Positions 37,024 to 44,885 of a stretch of DNA of 64,000 nucleotides are shown one piece after another. The notes below the pieces were generated by a model. It was given only the letters and a program-made list of their open reading frames with translations. It did not search any database and had not been told where the DNA came from. Origin of the DNA: Anaerotignum neopropionicum (lineage in GTDB: Bacteria > Bacillota > Clostridia > Lachnospirales > Anaerotignaceae); assembly GCF_001571775.1 (NCBI RefSeq), contig NZ_LRVM01000002.1, positions 124,001 to 188,000 on the forward strand, given 5' to 3'. Position 1 is the first letter of the stretch. Each line of letters begins with the position of its first letter. The position numbers and the translations under genes were made by a program.

Positions 37024-38502
37024 ATGGGAAAAGAAATTATGATCCGTGACCTGACCTTTTCCTATGGTGGGAACGGAAATCAACTGGAACACATATCGTT
37101 AGACATTGCCGCTGGGGAGGTCATTGTTATGACCGGCCCATCAGGGAGCGGGAAAAGCTCTTTGACGAGAGTGATTAACGGCCTGATCCCCTACTTCTAC
37201 GAGGGGGATTTAAGCGGTGAGGTTTTTGTGGACGGAAAACCGCTGAAAGAGATTCCGTCTTGGGAGCGCGGCAAAATCGCAGGGAATGTATTTCAAGACC
37301 CCAGGAGCCAGTTTTTTGCCAATGAGGTAGCTGGTGAGATTGCTTTCGGCTGTGAGAACTACGGGTATTCCCATGAGGACATTCAGAGCCATGTTCACCG
37401 GGCGGCGGCGGACATCAAAATTCAGGACATTCTGGATCACAGTCTGCACAGCCTGTCTTATGGGATGCGCCAGAAAGTTGCGATTGCGTCTGCGGAGGCG
37501 ATTGACCCGGAAATCTATGTCATGGATGAACCGTCTGCCAATCTGGATATTGCATCCACCTACCGCTTTGCAGACATTATCCGCGATTTGAAACAGCAGG
37601 GAAAAACCATCATCATAGCGGAACACCGACTTTACTATCTGATGGATCTGGCAGACCGTTTCCTGTGTGTGCAGAAAGGGAAAATTGTGCGGGAATTTAC
37701 CGCACAGCAGATGAAAGTCCTGTCCAATCAGGAAATCCGGGCGCTGGGGCTTCGCACTCCTGACCTGCACCAGATCGAGCAGGCGGAAATCCCATCTGCG
37801 GCAACCAGTGAGGTTGTTCTGGAAGTGAAAAAGCTGAACCACTCTTTTGGTGAGACGATTGTGGCAAAGGATATTGACTTTCAATGCCGCAAGGGAGAAG
37901 TGGTAGCCCTGATTGGCCCTAACGGGACGGGCAAAAGCACCATAGGACGAATCCTGGCAGGGCTATTGAAAGAGAAATCCGGCGAAGTCGTTTTGTTCGG
38001 AAAGTATTGCAGACCGAAAGACCGTTTGGGAAAGGTCTGGTACATTCCCCAGGATTTAGACAGCCAGCTTTTCGGTGAGGACTTGCTGGACGAACTGACT
38101 ACCGGCGCAGAGGTCAGCCCAGAGCGGAAAAAAGCGGCGGAGGAAATTCTGGAGGCCCTGGAGCTGATGCCGTTTGTCAAACAGCATCCCTCCACGCTGT
38201 CAGGAGGGCAAAAGCAGCGGCTGGCCCTTGGCGTGGCGCTGATGCACGAAGCGCCGATCATCGTACTGGACGAACCGACAAGCGGGCTAGACGGTACAAA
38301 TATGCGGAATGTCAGCCGGATGATCCGCAAGCTGGCAAAGATGGGGCGCACCATTATCGTCATTACCCATGATGCGGAGTGTGCGCTTGCCTGCTGTGAG
38401 CGGGCAATACGCCTGGAGAACGGATATATTACTGATGATTTTCAAATCAGAGGAGCAGAGCTTCTTTTAGAAAAAATTGGGTATGACCAAAAGGAGGGTT
38501 AG
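37024..38502 (+). CDS. ECF-type duplicated ATPase (two ABC domains)
   Basis: A 492-residue ATPase with two complete ABC domains. The first has Walker A GPSGSGKSS at residues 38-46, a signature LSYGMRQK and Walker B IYVMDEPSANLD. The second has GPNGTGKST at 298-306, LSGGQKQR at 392-399 and IIVLDEPTSGLD. The first signature is LSYGM rather than LSGGQ. This is the fused EcfA1/EcfA2 form found with MptD-type systems. ATG 37024 is preceded by AGGAGG. Confidence 0.9.
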   Translation: MGKEIMIRDLTFSYGGNGNQLEHISLDIAAGEVIVMTGPSGSGKSSLTRVINGLIPYFYEGDLSGEVFVDGKPLKEIPSWERGKIAGNVFQDPRSQFFANEVAGEIAFGCENYGYSHEDIQSHVHRAAADIKIQDILDHSLHSLSYGMRQKVAIASAEAIDPEIYVMDEPSANLDIASTYRFADIIRDLKQQGKTIIIAEHRLYYLMDLADRFLCVQKGKIVREFTAQQMKVLSNQEIRALGLRTPDLHQIEQAEIPSAATSEVVLEVKKLNHSFGETIVAKDIDFQCRKGEVVALIGPNGTGKSTIGRILAGLLKEKSGEVVLFGKYCRPKDRLGKVWYIPQDLDSQLFGEDLLDELTTGAEVSPERKKAAEEILEALELMPFVKQHPSTLSGGQKQRLALGVALMHEAPIIVLDEPTSGLDGTNMRNVSRMIRKLAKMGRTIIVITHDAECALACCERAIRLENGYITDDFQIRGAELLLEKIGYDQKEG

Positions 38503-38504
38503 GA

Positions 38505-40319
38505 ATGACACGACAAAATGAGAAACAGCCGAAGGCGAAGACTGGACTGGCGCGTTGCCTGGAATTAGCTTCGGGTCATAAATGGCTTTTGTTTCTATCA
38601 GGGTTTCTGGCTGCACTGGCAGCAATTTGTTCTTTTGCACCTTATTTATCAATTTATTACATCGTTCGGGAAATCCTGTTTGTTTACCCGGATATGTCGC
38701 TCTTGAATGTTTCTGCAATCTCAACCTGGGGCTGGCTTGCCCTGGCTGGTATTTTGGGGAACATCGTATTTTACTTTTTTGCCTTACTGTGTTCCCACAT
38801 TGCAGCGTTTGGAACGCTTTATGAATTGAAGGTAGCCTTTGCCGACCACATCATGCATATTCCCCTTGGGTATCATCTGACCCTGGGCAGCGGCAAAATG
38901 AGAAAGATCATGGATGAAAACATTGAAAGCGTTGAGAAATTCATCGCTCACCAGCTCCCGGACTTTGTGGCCTCGCTGGTCGCGCCGCTTGTTCTGGTCA
39001 TCATTCTTCTTGGAATTGACTGGCGGTATGGTGTGGTTTGTCTGGTCGGTATTGTTCTGGCCTTTATCGTGCAGTTTGCGGGTTTCAACGGAGAGGCAAA
39101 GGAAAAAATGCACCGTTTCCAGACCTCCCAGGAAAACATGAACAGCGCCTCCGTGGAATATGTGCGCGGTATGTCGGAGATCAAAGCATTTAATCAGACC
39201 GCCGATTCCTTTAAGCGGTTGAGCAAATCCATTACAGACTATACCTCTTTCGTGCTGGAGTACGCATTGGGCTGGCAGAACTGTATGCCTGCTTTTACCA
39301 CGATCATCAACAATATTTATCTGCTTTTGATTCCCGTGGGCGTTCTGATTGGGATGCACACCACGGATTTCAGGGAGTATTCGCTGACATTCATTTTCTA
39401 CCTGATTATTGTCCATGCGATTTCCGGCATCCTGAATAAGATCATGTATATCTCGGAGTCCTTCACGCAGATTGACGGCAGCGTGGAGCGTATGGATGAA
39501 ATCCTGCGTATCCCGGTCCTGCCCGAAAAGAGTACGGCGGCAACAATCGAAAACTATGGGATTGCTTTTCAGGATGTCAGCTTTTCCTACGAAGCCGATT
39601 CCCAGGTCAAGGCCCTGTCTCATGTTTCTTTCTTTGCGGATCAGGGCAAGGTGACAGCCATTGTCGGCCCCTCCGGTGGCGGTAAGAGTACCATCGCCAG
39701 CCTGATCTCCCGGTTTTATGATGTGACGGACGGAAGTATTCAGATCGGCGGCGTTGACATTCGGGACATTCCGCTGGATGCGCTGATGGATAAGGTCAGC
39801 TTCGTATTTCAGGATACGTTCCTGTTCAAGCAGAGCATCCTGGATAACATCCGTATGGGAAATCCAAATGCTACGGAAGAACAGGTGATTGCGGCGGCAA
39901 AGGCTGCAAGATGCCATGAATTTATTGAGCAGCTTCCGAACGGGTATCAGACTGTAATCGGCAGCACCGGCGTCCATCTTTCCGGTGGTGAGCGCCAGCG
40001 GATTGCCATTGCAAGGGCTATCGTAAAAGACGCGCCCATTATCGTTCTGGACGAGGCAACTGCGTTCAGCGACCCGGAGAACGAGTACCTGATTCAAAAA
40101 GCCTTTGAAAAGCTGATTCAGAATAAAACGGTTGTAATGATCGCCCATCGCCTGTCTACGATTCGTAATGCTGACCAGATCCTTGTCATGGAAAAGGGCT
40201 GTCTGATTGAATCCGGCACCCATGACGAGCTGCTGAAGAAGGACGGAAAATACGCGCAGATGTGGAGCAGCTATACGGAGTCGATCAACTGGAAAATTGG
40301 CACAGGAAAGGCGGTGTGA
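38505..40319 (+). CDS. ABC half-transporter 1 (membrane plus ATPase)
   Basis: A 604-residue type IV ABC protein with six transmembrane helices in the first 330 residues and an ATPase domain with Walker A GPSGGGKST at 388-396, signature LSGGERQR at 492-499, and a D-loop DEATAFSDPEN that differs from the usual SLDPEN. It pairs with the next gene to form a heterodimer. The arrangement with AraC, ECF and DtxR genes is like the YbtP/YbtQ and IrtA/IrtB systems that import metallophores. The start codon is only three bases behind the ECF ATPase. Confidence 0.88.
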   Translation: MTRQNEKQPKAKTGLARCLELASGHKWLLFLSGFLAALAAICSFAPYLSIYYIVREILFVYPDMSLLNVSAISTWGWLALAGILGNIVFYFFALLCSHIAAFGTLYELKVAFADHIMHIPLGYHLTLGSGKMRKIMDENIESVEKFIAHQLPDFVASLVAPLVLVIILLGIDWRYGVVCLVGIVLAFIVQFAGFNGEAKEKMHRFQTSQENMNSASVEYVRGMSEIKAFNQTADSFKRLSKSITDYTSFVLEYALGWQNCMPAFTTIINNIYLLLIPVGVLIGMHTTDFREYSLTFIFYLIIVHAISGILNKIMYISESFTQIDGSVERMDEILRIPVLPEKSTAATIENYGIAFQDVSFSYEADSQVKALSHVSFFADQGKVTAIVGPSGGGKSTIASLISRFYDVTDGSIQIGGVDIRDIPLDALMDKVSFVFQDTFLFKQSILDNIRMGNPNATEEQVIAAAKAARCHEFIEQLPNGYQTVIGSTGVHLSGGERQRIAIARAIVKDAPIIVLDEATAFSDPENEYLIQKAFEKLIQNKTVVMIAHRLSTIRNADQILVMEKGCLIESGTHDELLKKDGKYAQMWSSYTESINWKIGTGKAV

Positions 40320-40322
40320 TCT

Positions 40323-42056
40323 ATGAGTAAGCTGAAAGAAAAGTTAATGCTGTCGGAGAAAGGCTACTCCGACCTGAAAAAAGCGATTACGGCCTGCACA
40401 ATAACTAATATTGCGCTGTTGCTTCCGTCTATGGTAGCCTGCCTGCTCTTTTGGGAGTTGTTAAAGCCATTTACTGGAGAAACAATTTCGTGGGCCGCAT
40501 TGTGGAAATTGCTCGGCTTGGGGCTGGTGGCGGCTATTCTGGTGTTTCTGGCCGCGAAAAACGATTATAGGAAAACCTATATTGCTTCCTATAAGGAGGC
40601 CAGCACGACCAGACTTCGGATCGCGGAGCATCTTCGCAAGCTCCCCATGAGCTTCTTTAACACAAAGGATTTGTCCGACATTACCACAAACATGATGGCG
40701 GATTGCAGCAGCATGGAATCCATGCTCAGCAGTACCATCCCGCCGCTGATTGCGAATATAATCTCTGTTACTCTGACTTGTATTTGTCTGGCGTTTTTTG
40801 ATTGGCGCATGGCCCTTGCGATTTTCTGCACGATGCCGGTTACATTCCTTATCATCTTGGGCGGGCGCAAGCTGCAACTTCATCTGTTTGACAAACAGGT
40901 GGATGTGAAATTGGAGGCGTCCAGCCAGATTCAGGAATACCTGGAAGGTATTAAGATCATCAAATCTTGTGGTCTTGGCGGTTCCCGCTTTGATGCGTTG
41001 GATAAAGCACTCCAGGCCATGAAAAAAATCGCCATTAAAGTGGAACTGGCCTCCGGTATTCTGGTTCAGGGAGCCAGCCTGATCCTGCAAGCAGGGCTTG
41101 GCATTACTATTTTCATTGGAACGGTGCTGATAACCGGCGGCAAAATCGAATTGCTCCCTCTGCTGGTGCTGCTCATGTTCTCCACGCAGATTTACGGCCC
41201 GATCCTTGCCATTCTCTCACAGTTGACTTCTCTGTTTCATTTGGAGACTGTCACCAACCGTATGCGTACCCTGCTGACCACGCCCGCTATGGAGGGCGAG
41301 GATAAGGATGTATCCAAGTATGACATTGAACTGAAAAATGTCACTTTCGGATATAACCAGGACGATGTTATCAAGGATGTGTCTTTTTCTATTCCTGCTG
41401 GCAGCGTAACGGCCCTGGTAGGGCCTTCCGGCAGCGGCAAAAGCACAATTTCCAAACTCATTGCCCGCTTTTGGGATGTAAGAAAAGGTCAGATTTCCAT
41501 TGGTGGTATGGATGTTCGCACCATTGAACCGGAACACCTGATGCGCTGTATGTCCTTTGTATTTCAGGATGTGACCTTGTTCAACGACACTGTTTTTAAC
41601 AATATCCGTGTAGGCAACATGAACGCTACCGAGGAGCAGGTCATGGCGGCGGCAAAGGCGGCATACTGTGACGAATTTATCCAGAGATTGCCGGACGGTT
41701 ATCAGACTGTCCTTGGAGAAAACGGCAGCACTCTTTCTGGTGGTGAGCGTCAGCGGATTTCCATTGCCCGCGCTCTGCTGAAAGATGCCCCGATTATTCT
41801 TCTTGATGAAGCAACAGCATCTCTTGACCCGGAGAACGAGGTTTTAATCCAGCGGGCCATTGCAAAGCTGGTGGAGGGTAAGACAGTCATTATGATTGCT
41901 CACCGGCTTCGTACCGTTGTGGATGCCGACCAAATTCTCGTTCTTGATAACGGTAGACTGGTGGAACACGGTACACATGATGAATTGATGAAAAAGAACG
42001 GATTGTACCATAAACTGTTCCATATCCAACAGGAGAGTCTTGGTTGGGCTGTGTAA
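40323..42056 (+). CDS. ABC half-transporter 2 (membrane plus ATPase)
   Basis: A 577-residue partner of the preceding protein with the same layout. Walker A is GPSGSGKST at 367-375, signature LSGGERQR at 471-478 and Walker B plus D-loop ILLDEATASLDPEN. The canonical D-loop here and the deviating one in the first protein suggest an asymmetric heterodimer. The DtxR-like gene follows after 24 bases. The direction of transport (import or export) cannot be read from this domain order alone. Confidence 0.88.
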   Translation: MSKLKEKLMLSEKGYSDLKKAITACTITNIALLLPSMVACLLFWELLKPFTGETISWAALWKLLGLGLVAAILVFLAAKNDYRKTYIASYKEASTTRLRIAEHLRKLPMSFFNTKDLSDITTNMMADCSSMESMLSSTIPPLIANIISVTLTCICLAFFDWRMALAIFCTMPVTFLIILGGRKLQLHLFDKQVDVKLEASSQIQEYLEGIKIIKSCGLGGSRFDALDKALQAMKKIAIKVELASGILVQGASLILQAGLGITIFIGTVLITGGKIELLPLLVLLMFSTQIYGPILAILSQLTSLFHLETVTNRMRTLLTTPAMEGEDKDVSKYDIELKNVTFGYNQDDVIKDVSFSIPAGSVTALVGPSGSGKSTISKLIARFWDVRKGQISIGGMDVRTIEPEHLMRCMSFVFQDVTLFNDTVFNNIRVGNMNATEEQVMAAAKAAYCDEFIQRLPDGYQTVLGENGSTLSGGERQRISIARALLKDAPIILLDEATASLDPENEVLIQRAIAKLVEGKTVIMIAHRLRTVVDADQILVLDNGRLVEHGTHDELMKKNGLYHKLFHIQQESLGWAV

Positions 42057-42080
42057 ATTGTTTTAGAAGGGAGATGTTCC

Positions 42081-42452
42081 ATGAAACTTCGTGCGTCCGG
42101 GGAGGACTATCTGGAAACCATCCTTGTTCTCCATAAGAAAACGGGTATGGTGCGCTCCGTAGATGTGGCCCGGCACATGGAGGTGTCAAAGCCCAGCGTG
42201 TGCCATGCAGTGGCTACCTTGCGGGACGGCGGCTTTCTCACAATGGACGAGGATCACTTTCTCCATCTGACCGATGTGGGCCGCGAGGTAGCCGAAAAAA
42301 TCTACGAGCGTCACTGCTTCTTTACCGAGCAGCTTATCACCGCAGGCGTTGACCCCAAAACTGCGGAGGCCGATGCCTGTCGTATTGAACACATCATCAG
42401 CGATGAGAGTTTTGACCGGCTGAAAGAGGCAGCCGAACAAGAGCAAAACTAA
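42081..42452 (+). CDS. DtxR/MntR-like metal-dependent regulator
   Basis: A 123-residue protein with an N-terminal winged helix (SGEDYLETILVL, VRSVDVARHMEVSKPSVCHAVATL) and the start of the dimerisation domain (RHCFFTEQLITAGVDPKTAEADACRIEHIIS) that carries the metal-binding C/E/H residues of this family. It is the short, MntR-like form without an SH3 domain. It closes the transporter operon and probably senses iron or manganese to repress it. Confidence 0.85.
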   Translation: MKLRASGEDYLETILVLHKKTGMVRSVDVARHMEVSKPSVCHAVATLRDGGFLTMDEDHFLHLTDVGREVAEKIYERHCFFTEQLITAGVDPKTAEADACRIEHIISDESFDRLKEAAEQEQN

Positions 42453-42650
42453 AACCGAATAAGCCAAGCGATCCTGCCCCGCAAGACGGGGAAAGAAAAA
42501 AACCGTTGCAGGGCAGGCAGCTTTGTGCGCCCAAAATGGATTTTCCGGGTACTGCGGCGGTTTTGAGTACATCAAGGCCGCCGTTTCTTATGCCCTCGAC
42601 AAAGGAGTGACGACTACACGCTGACACGGCGGCTTTAGGAGGGAACCGCC

Positions 42651-42767
42651 ATGAAGCACATTGACCGCCGACAAATTCAGACGATATTTCACTACCGTCA
42701 AAAAAAGCCCAGTCAACGAACAGGCCCCGTCTGGCAGCCGGTGCGAAAATTGTCATTCTGTAAGTGA
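42651..42767 (+). CDS. Small basic protein of element B1
   Basis: A 38-residue frame (MKHIDRRQIQTIFHYRQKKP, then arginine-rich) behind AGGAGGGAACC. It is basic and has no signal peptide. The strong ribosome binding site and typical start suggest it is real. I do not recognise its family. Confidence 0.45.
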   Translation: MKHIDRRQIQTIFHYRQKKPSQRTGPVWQPVRKLSFCK

Positions 42768-42887
42768 ATATTGGAGTTTTTGCGCTCGAATAGCTTTCTG
42801 CTGTCCGGGCGTTTTTTCATACCTGTGGGGCCGTAACATCGGGCCAGCATGGCCCGAACCCTGGCCCCAGTGCCGTTCTCCGCCGCC

Positions 42888-42918
42888 CCATTCAGATTTA
42901 CCAAAAAAATCTGAATGG
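42888..42918 (+). promoter_or_regulatory. Hairpin next to the ribosome site of the first sigma-like gene
   Basis: CCATTCAGATTT (42888-42899) pairs exactly with AAATCTGAATGG (42907-42918). The right arm touches the GGAGG site (42917-42921) for the ATG at 42930. The layout resembles the hairpin before the sigma-like gene of element A. Confidence 0.6.
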
Positions 42919-42929
42919 AGGAAAGGCAG

Positions 42930-43343
42930 ATGGAAGTTACCATCAATTATAACGGACAAGCTGTGGCCGTGGAGGTTACGCTGGAAGTCTATGAATTTCT
43001 TGACCGGGCCGATCATAAAACGGAGAACCTGTTCCATGAACAGCGGCGGCATTGGGATGGCCGGGAGTTTGACGAGTACATCATTACCACCGAGGGTGTA
43101 GGGGTCTACGGCGAAACGCCGGAGGAATACCTTTGCCGCAAGGAAACGCTGCATGAGCTGATGGCTGTTCTGGACACCTGTACCGAGGCCCAGCGCCGCC
43201 GGTTCCTGCTCTATGCGCTTGACGGGCTGAGCCTTGCAGAGATCGGTGTGCTGTGCGGCTGCTCCAAAGTGGCTGTTTATCAAAGTGTGGAGGCGGTCAG
43301 AAAAAAAATTATAAATTTCTTTGAGAACAGGCTTAACGAATGA
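42930..43343 (+). CDS. Sigma-70-region-4-like regulator 1 of B1
   Basis: A 137-residue protein with a C-terminal sigma region 4-type HTH (LDGLSLAEIGVLCGCSKVAV). The N-terminal part is beta-rich and acidic and does not look like region 2. I chose ATG 42930 rather than 42915, because GGAGGAAAGG is spaced for it and overlaps the longer start. It is followed by two more proteins of the same build, and a hairpin lies before it. It probably controls the transfer or excision genes of B1. Confidence 0.75.
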   Translation: MEVTINYNGQAVAVEVTLEVYEFLDRADHKTENLFHEQRRHWDGREFDEYIITTEGVGVYGETPEEYLCRKETLHELMAVLDTCTEAQRRRFLLYALDGLSLAEIGVLCGCSKVAVYQSVEAVRKKIINFFENRLNE

Positions 43344-43446
43344 CCTGTTTTTTGGCTACCAAGTGAAAGGGATCATTTCCCTTATCTCAGCGAGGGGCGG
43401 ACAGCGGACGAGCTGTCCGCCTCTCCGATTTTCAGGAGGTAAGCCT

Positions 43447-43899
43447 ATGAAAACAATCAATCTGCGGTGGATGTATCCCCACTACCGGCATGACGAGTTT
43501 GTGGATGTTACGGACGAGGTATGGGCAGCGATGTATCAGGCCCAGCGGGAGATGGAGAACTATGAGCGCCGAAAAGTCTACCACCGCGCCTACTACTCTC
43601 TGGACGCATACAGCTGGCTGGAAAATTACGCACTGGAACACAGCAGATCGCCGGAAGATATTTTGCTGGAACGAGAAGAAATGACCACCCGCCTATACCT
43701 GATTGCAGCTCTGCCGGTGGCTCTGGCTCATGCCACTCCGACACAGGCCCACCGTGTTCACGCCTACTACATTGCTGGTATCAAGCAGCCGGAAATCGCC
43801 CGGAGAGAGGGTATCCATAGCAGTAAGGTCAGCGTTGCCATCCACCGGGGGCTGCGGAATATGCGCCGCTGCTATGATGGCCTTTTCCAAACAGAGTGA
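43447..43899 (+). CDS. Sigma-70-region-4-like regulator 2 of B1
   Basis: A 150-residue protein of the same build: MKTINLRWMYPHYRHDEFVD at the start, a tyrosine-rich YYSLDAYSWLEN segment, and an HTH (IKQPEIARREGIHSSKVSVAI) at the end. The start ATG 43447 follows AGGAGGTAAG. It shares its pattern with the next gene, so the two are tandem duplicates. Its target promoters are not known. Confidence 0.75.
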   Translation: MKTINLRWMYPHYRHDEFVDVTDEVWAAMYQAQREMENYERRKVYHRAYYSLDAYSWLENYALEHSRSPEDILLEREEMTTRLYLIAALPVALAHATPTQAHRVHAYYIAGIKQPEIARREGIHSSKVSVAIHRGLRNMRRCYDGLFQTE

Positions 43900-43909
43900 G
43901 GGCGTGCCT

Positions 43910-44347
43910 ATGCAGACCATCAATCTCAAACAATATTATCCATTTTGCAAAGAGGACATTTTTGTGGAGGTGTCCGATGAGATCGTCGAAGCGTTTCTTC
44001 TGGACAAGAGAGCCGAGGCCGCCAGAGATCGCAAGATGTTCCGGTATAAGGCGTTTTATTCCCTCGATTGTAACGATGGAATCGAAAATGCCGCCATCGG
44101 CTGGGCGCAGCCATCGCCGGAGGACTACCTGATAGAAAAAGAAGAATTAGCCGAATACGAAGAACTGATACGGCGATTGTATGAAGCCATTTCTTTCCTG
44201 CCGCCTATGCAGGCTCGCCGTGTCCATGCCCGCTATATGCTGGGTATGAAAGTGAAAGATATTGCCGCAATGGAGGGTATCACGCCATCACAGGCGGGAA
44301 AATCCATCCATGCCGCACTGCGGAGGCTGCGCCGGTACTTTGCTTGA
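43910..44347 (+). CDS. Sigma-70-region-4-like regulator 3 of B1
   Basis: A 145-residue protein parallel to the previous gene: MQTINLKQYYPFCKEDIFVE, YKAFYSLDCNDGIENAA, and the HTH MKVKDIAAMEGITPSQAGKS. It begins 11 bases after the stop of regulator 2, behind GAGGGCG. It is a diverged duplicate. It lies upstream of the DUF3847 and relaxase genes. Confidence 0.75.
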   Translation: MQTINLKQYYPFCKEDIFVEVSDEIVEAFLLDKRAEAARDRKMFRYKAFYSLDCNDGIENAAIGWAQPSPEDYLIEKEELAEYEELIRRLYEAISFLPPMQARRVHARYMLGMKVKDIAAMEGITPSQAGKSIHAALRRLRRYFA

Positions 44348-44400
44348 CAGAAATGGACGGTCAATCTATGAGTATTTCCAAAGAAAAGAGGTGCCTGACA

Positions 44401-44690
44401 TGAACGAAAAAATTACAGCCCACCCCCAAAAAGAAGAACGGGAGAAAGTCCTGAAGGAGATTCGGCAGCTTGAAAACCGAAAGAAGATTTTGGAGAACAA
44501 GCAGCGGAACGAAGAACGCAGGGTTCGCACCCGCCGCCTGATTGAGCGTGGAGCCGTTTTGGAGGGGATTTTCCCGTTGGCTCCCGACCTTTCCGGCGCG
44601 GAGGTCAAAGCATTTCTGATTACCCTGTCCCATCTTCCGGGGGCTGCGGAATTGACTGCAAACCTGCCAAAATCCGGGGACACGCCATAA
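44401..44690 (+). CDS. DUF3847 protein
   Basis: A 96-residue protein with a charged coiled coil in the first half (EEREKVLKEIRQLENRKKIL) and the segment TRRLIERGAVLEGIFP, typical of DUF3847 proteins encoded beside MobA/MobL relaxases. A second copy of the family occurs at 58236. It stands directly before the oriT and relaxase, so it probably assists the relaxosome. Confidence 0.8.
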
Positions 44691-44699
44691 GTCCCTTGT

Positions 44700-44745
44700 T
44701 TACAAGGGCGCACTTATACACCGTTGCCGGTGCTGTGCGCCCTGC
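44700..44745 (-). other. oriT of element B1 with MobQ-type nic motif
   Basis: On the minus strand TATAAGTGCGCCCT (44718-44705) matches the nic region known for the RSF1010/pSK41 (MobQ) family, with the nick expected just behind GCGCCCT. Next to it CACCG-TTGC-CGGTG (44719-44732) is a short hairpin, and GGGCGCAC/GTGCGCCC forms a larger one. It lies 140 bases before the relaxase gene. Confidence 0.8.
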
Positions 44746-44885
44746 CGGGGGCGTTGCGTACTTCGTCCACGATGGGAAGCTACGCTCCCCAAACCCCTTG
44801 TGCGCTCTGCGCAGCCAGACACCCACTTTGCGTTTGTCCGGCTCCACAGAGCCTGTTATCCCCTCACTGAAAGGAGGTGTTCCCC

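Larger units (their letters stand above)
42453..42929 (+). other. Gap with one small gene and hairpins
   Basis: The stretch between the DtxR-like gene and the first sigma-like gene holds a small gene (42651-42767) and several stems: GGGCCAGCATGGCCC at 42841 and the 12-base stem at 42888-42918. From 42453 to 42650 I see no convincing gene. The remainder has no coding frame of note. Confidence 0.4.

Noticed and set aside
38784..40223. Long minus-strand frame of 479 codons opposite the first ABC half-transporter
   Set aside because: It is a shadow of a clearly real ABC gene in a GC-rich region. It has no ribosome site and no recognisable domain.
42661..43101. Plus-strand frame of 146 codons overlapping the small gene at 42651 and the first sigma-like gene
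   Set aside because: It runs through hairpins and out of frame with two better supported genes. Its composition is not protein-like.
44691..44876. Protein-coding frame in the oriT region of B1
   Set aside because: Open frames exist only because the DNA is GC-rich. The nic motif and hairpin explain the sequence better.
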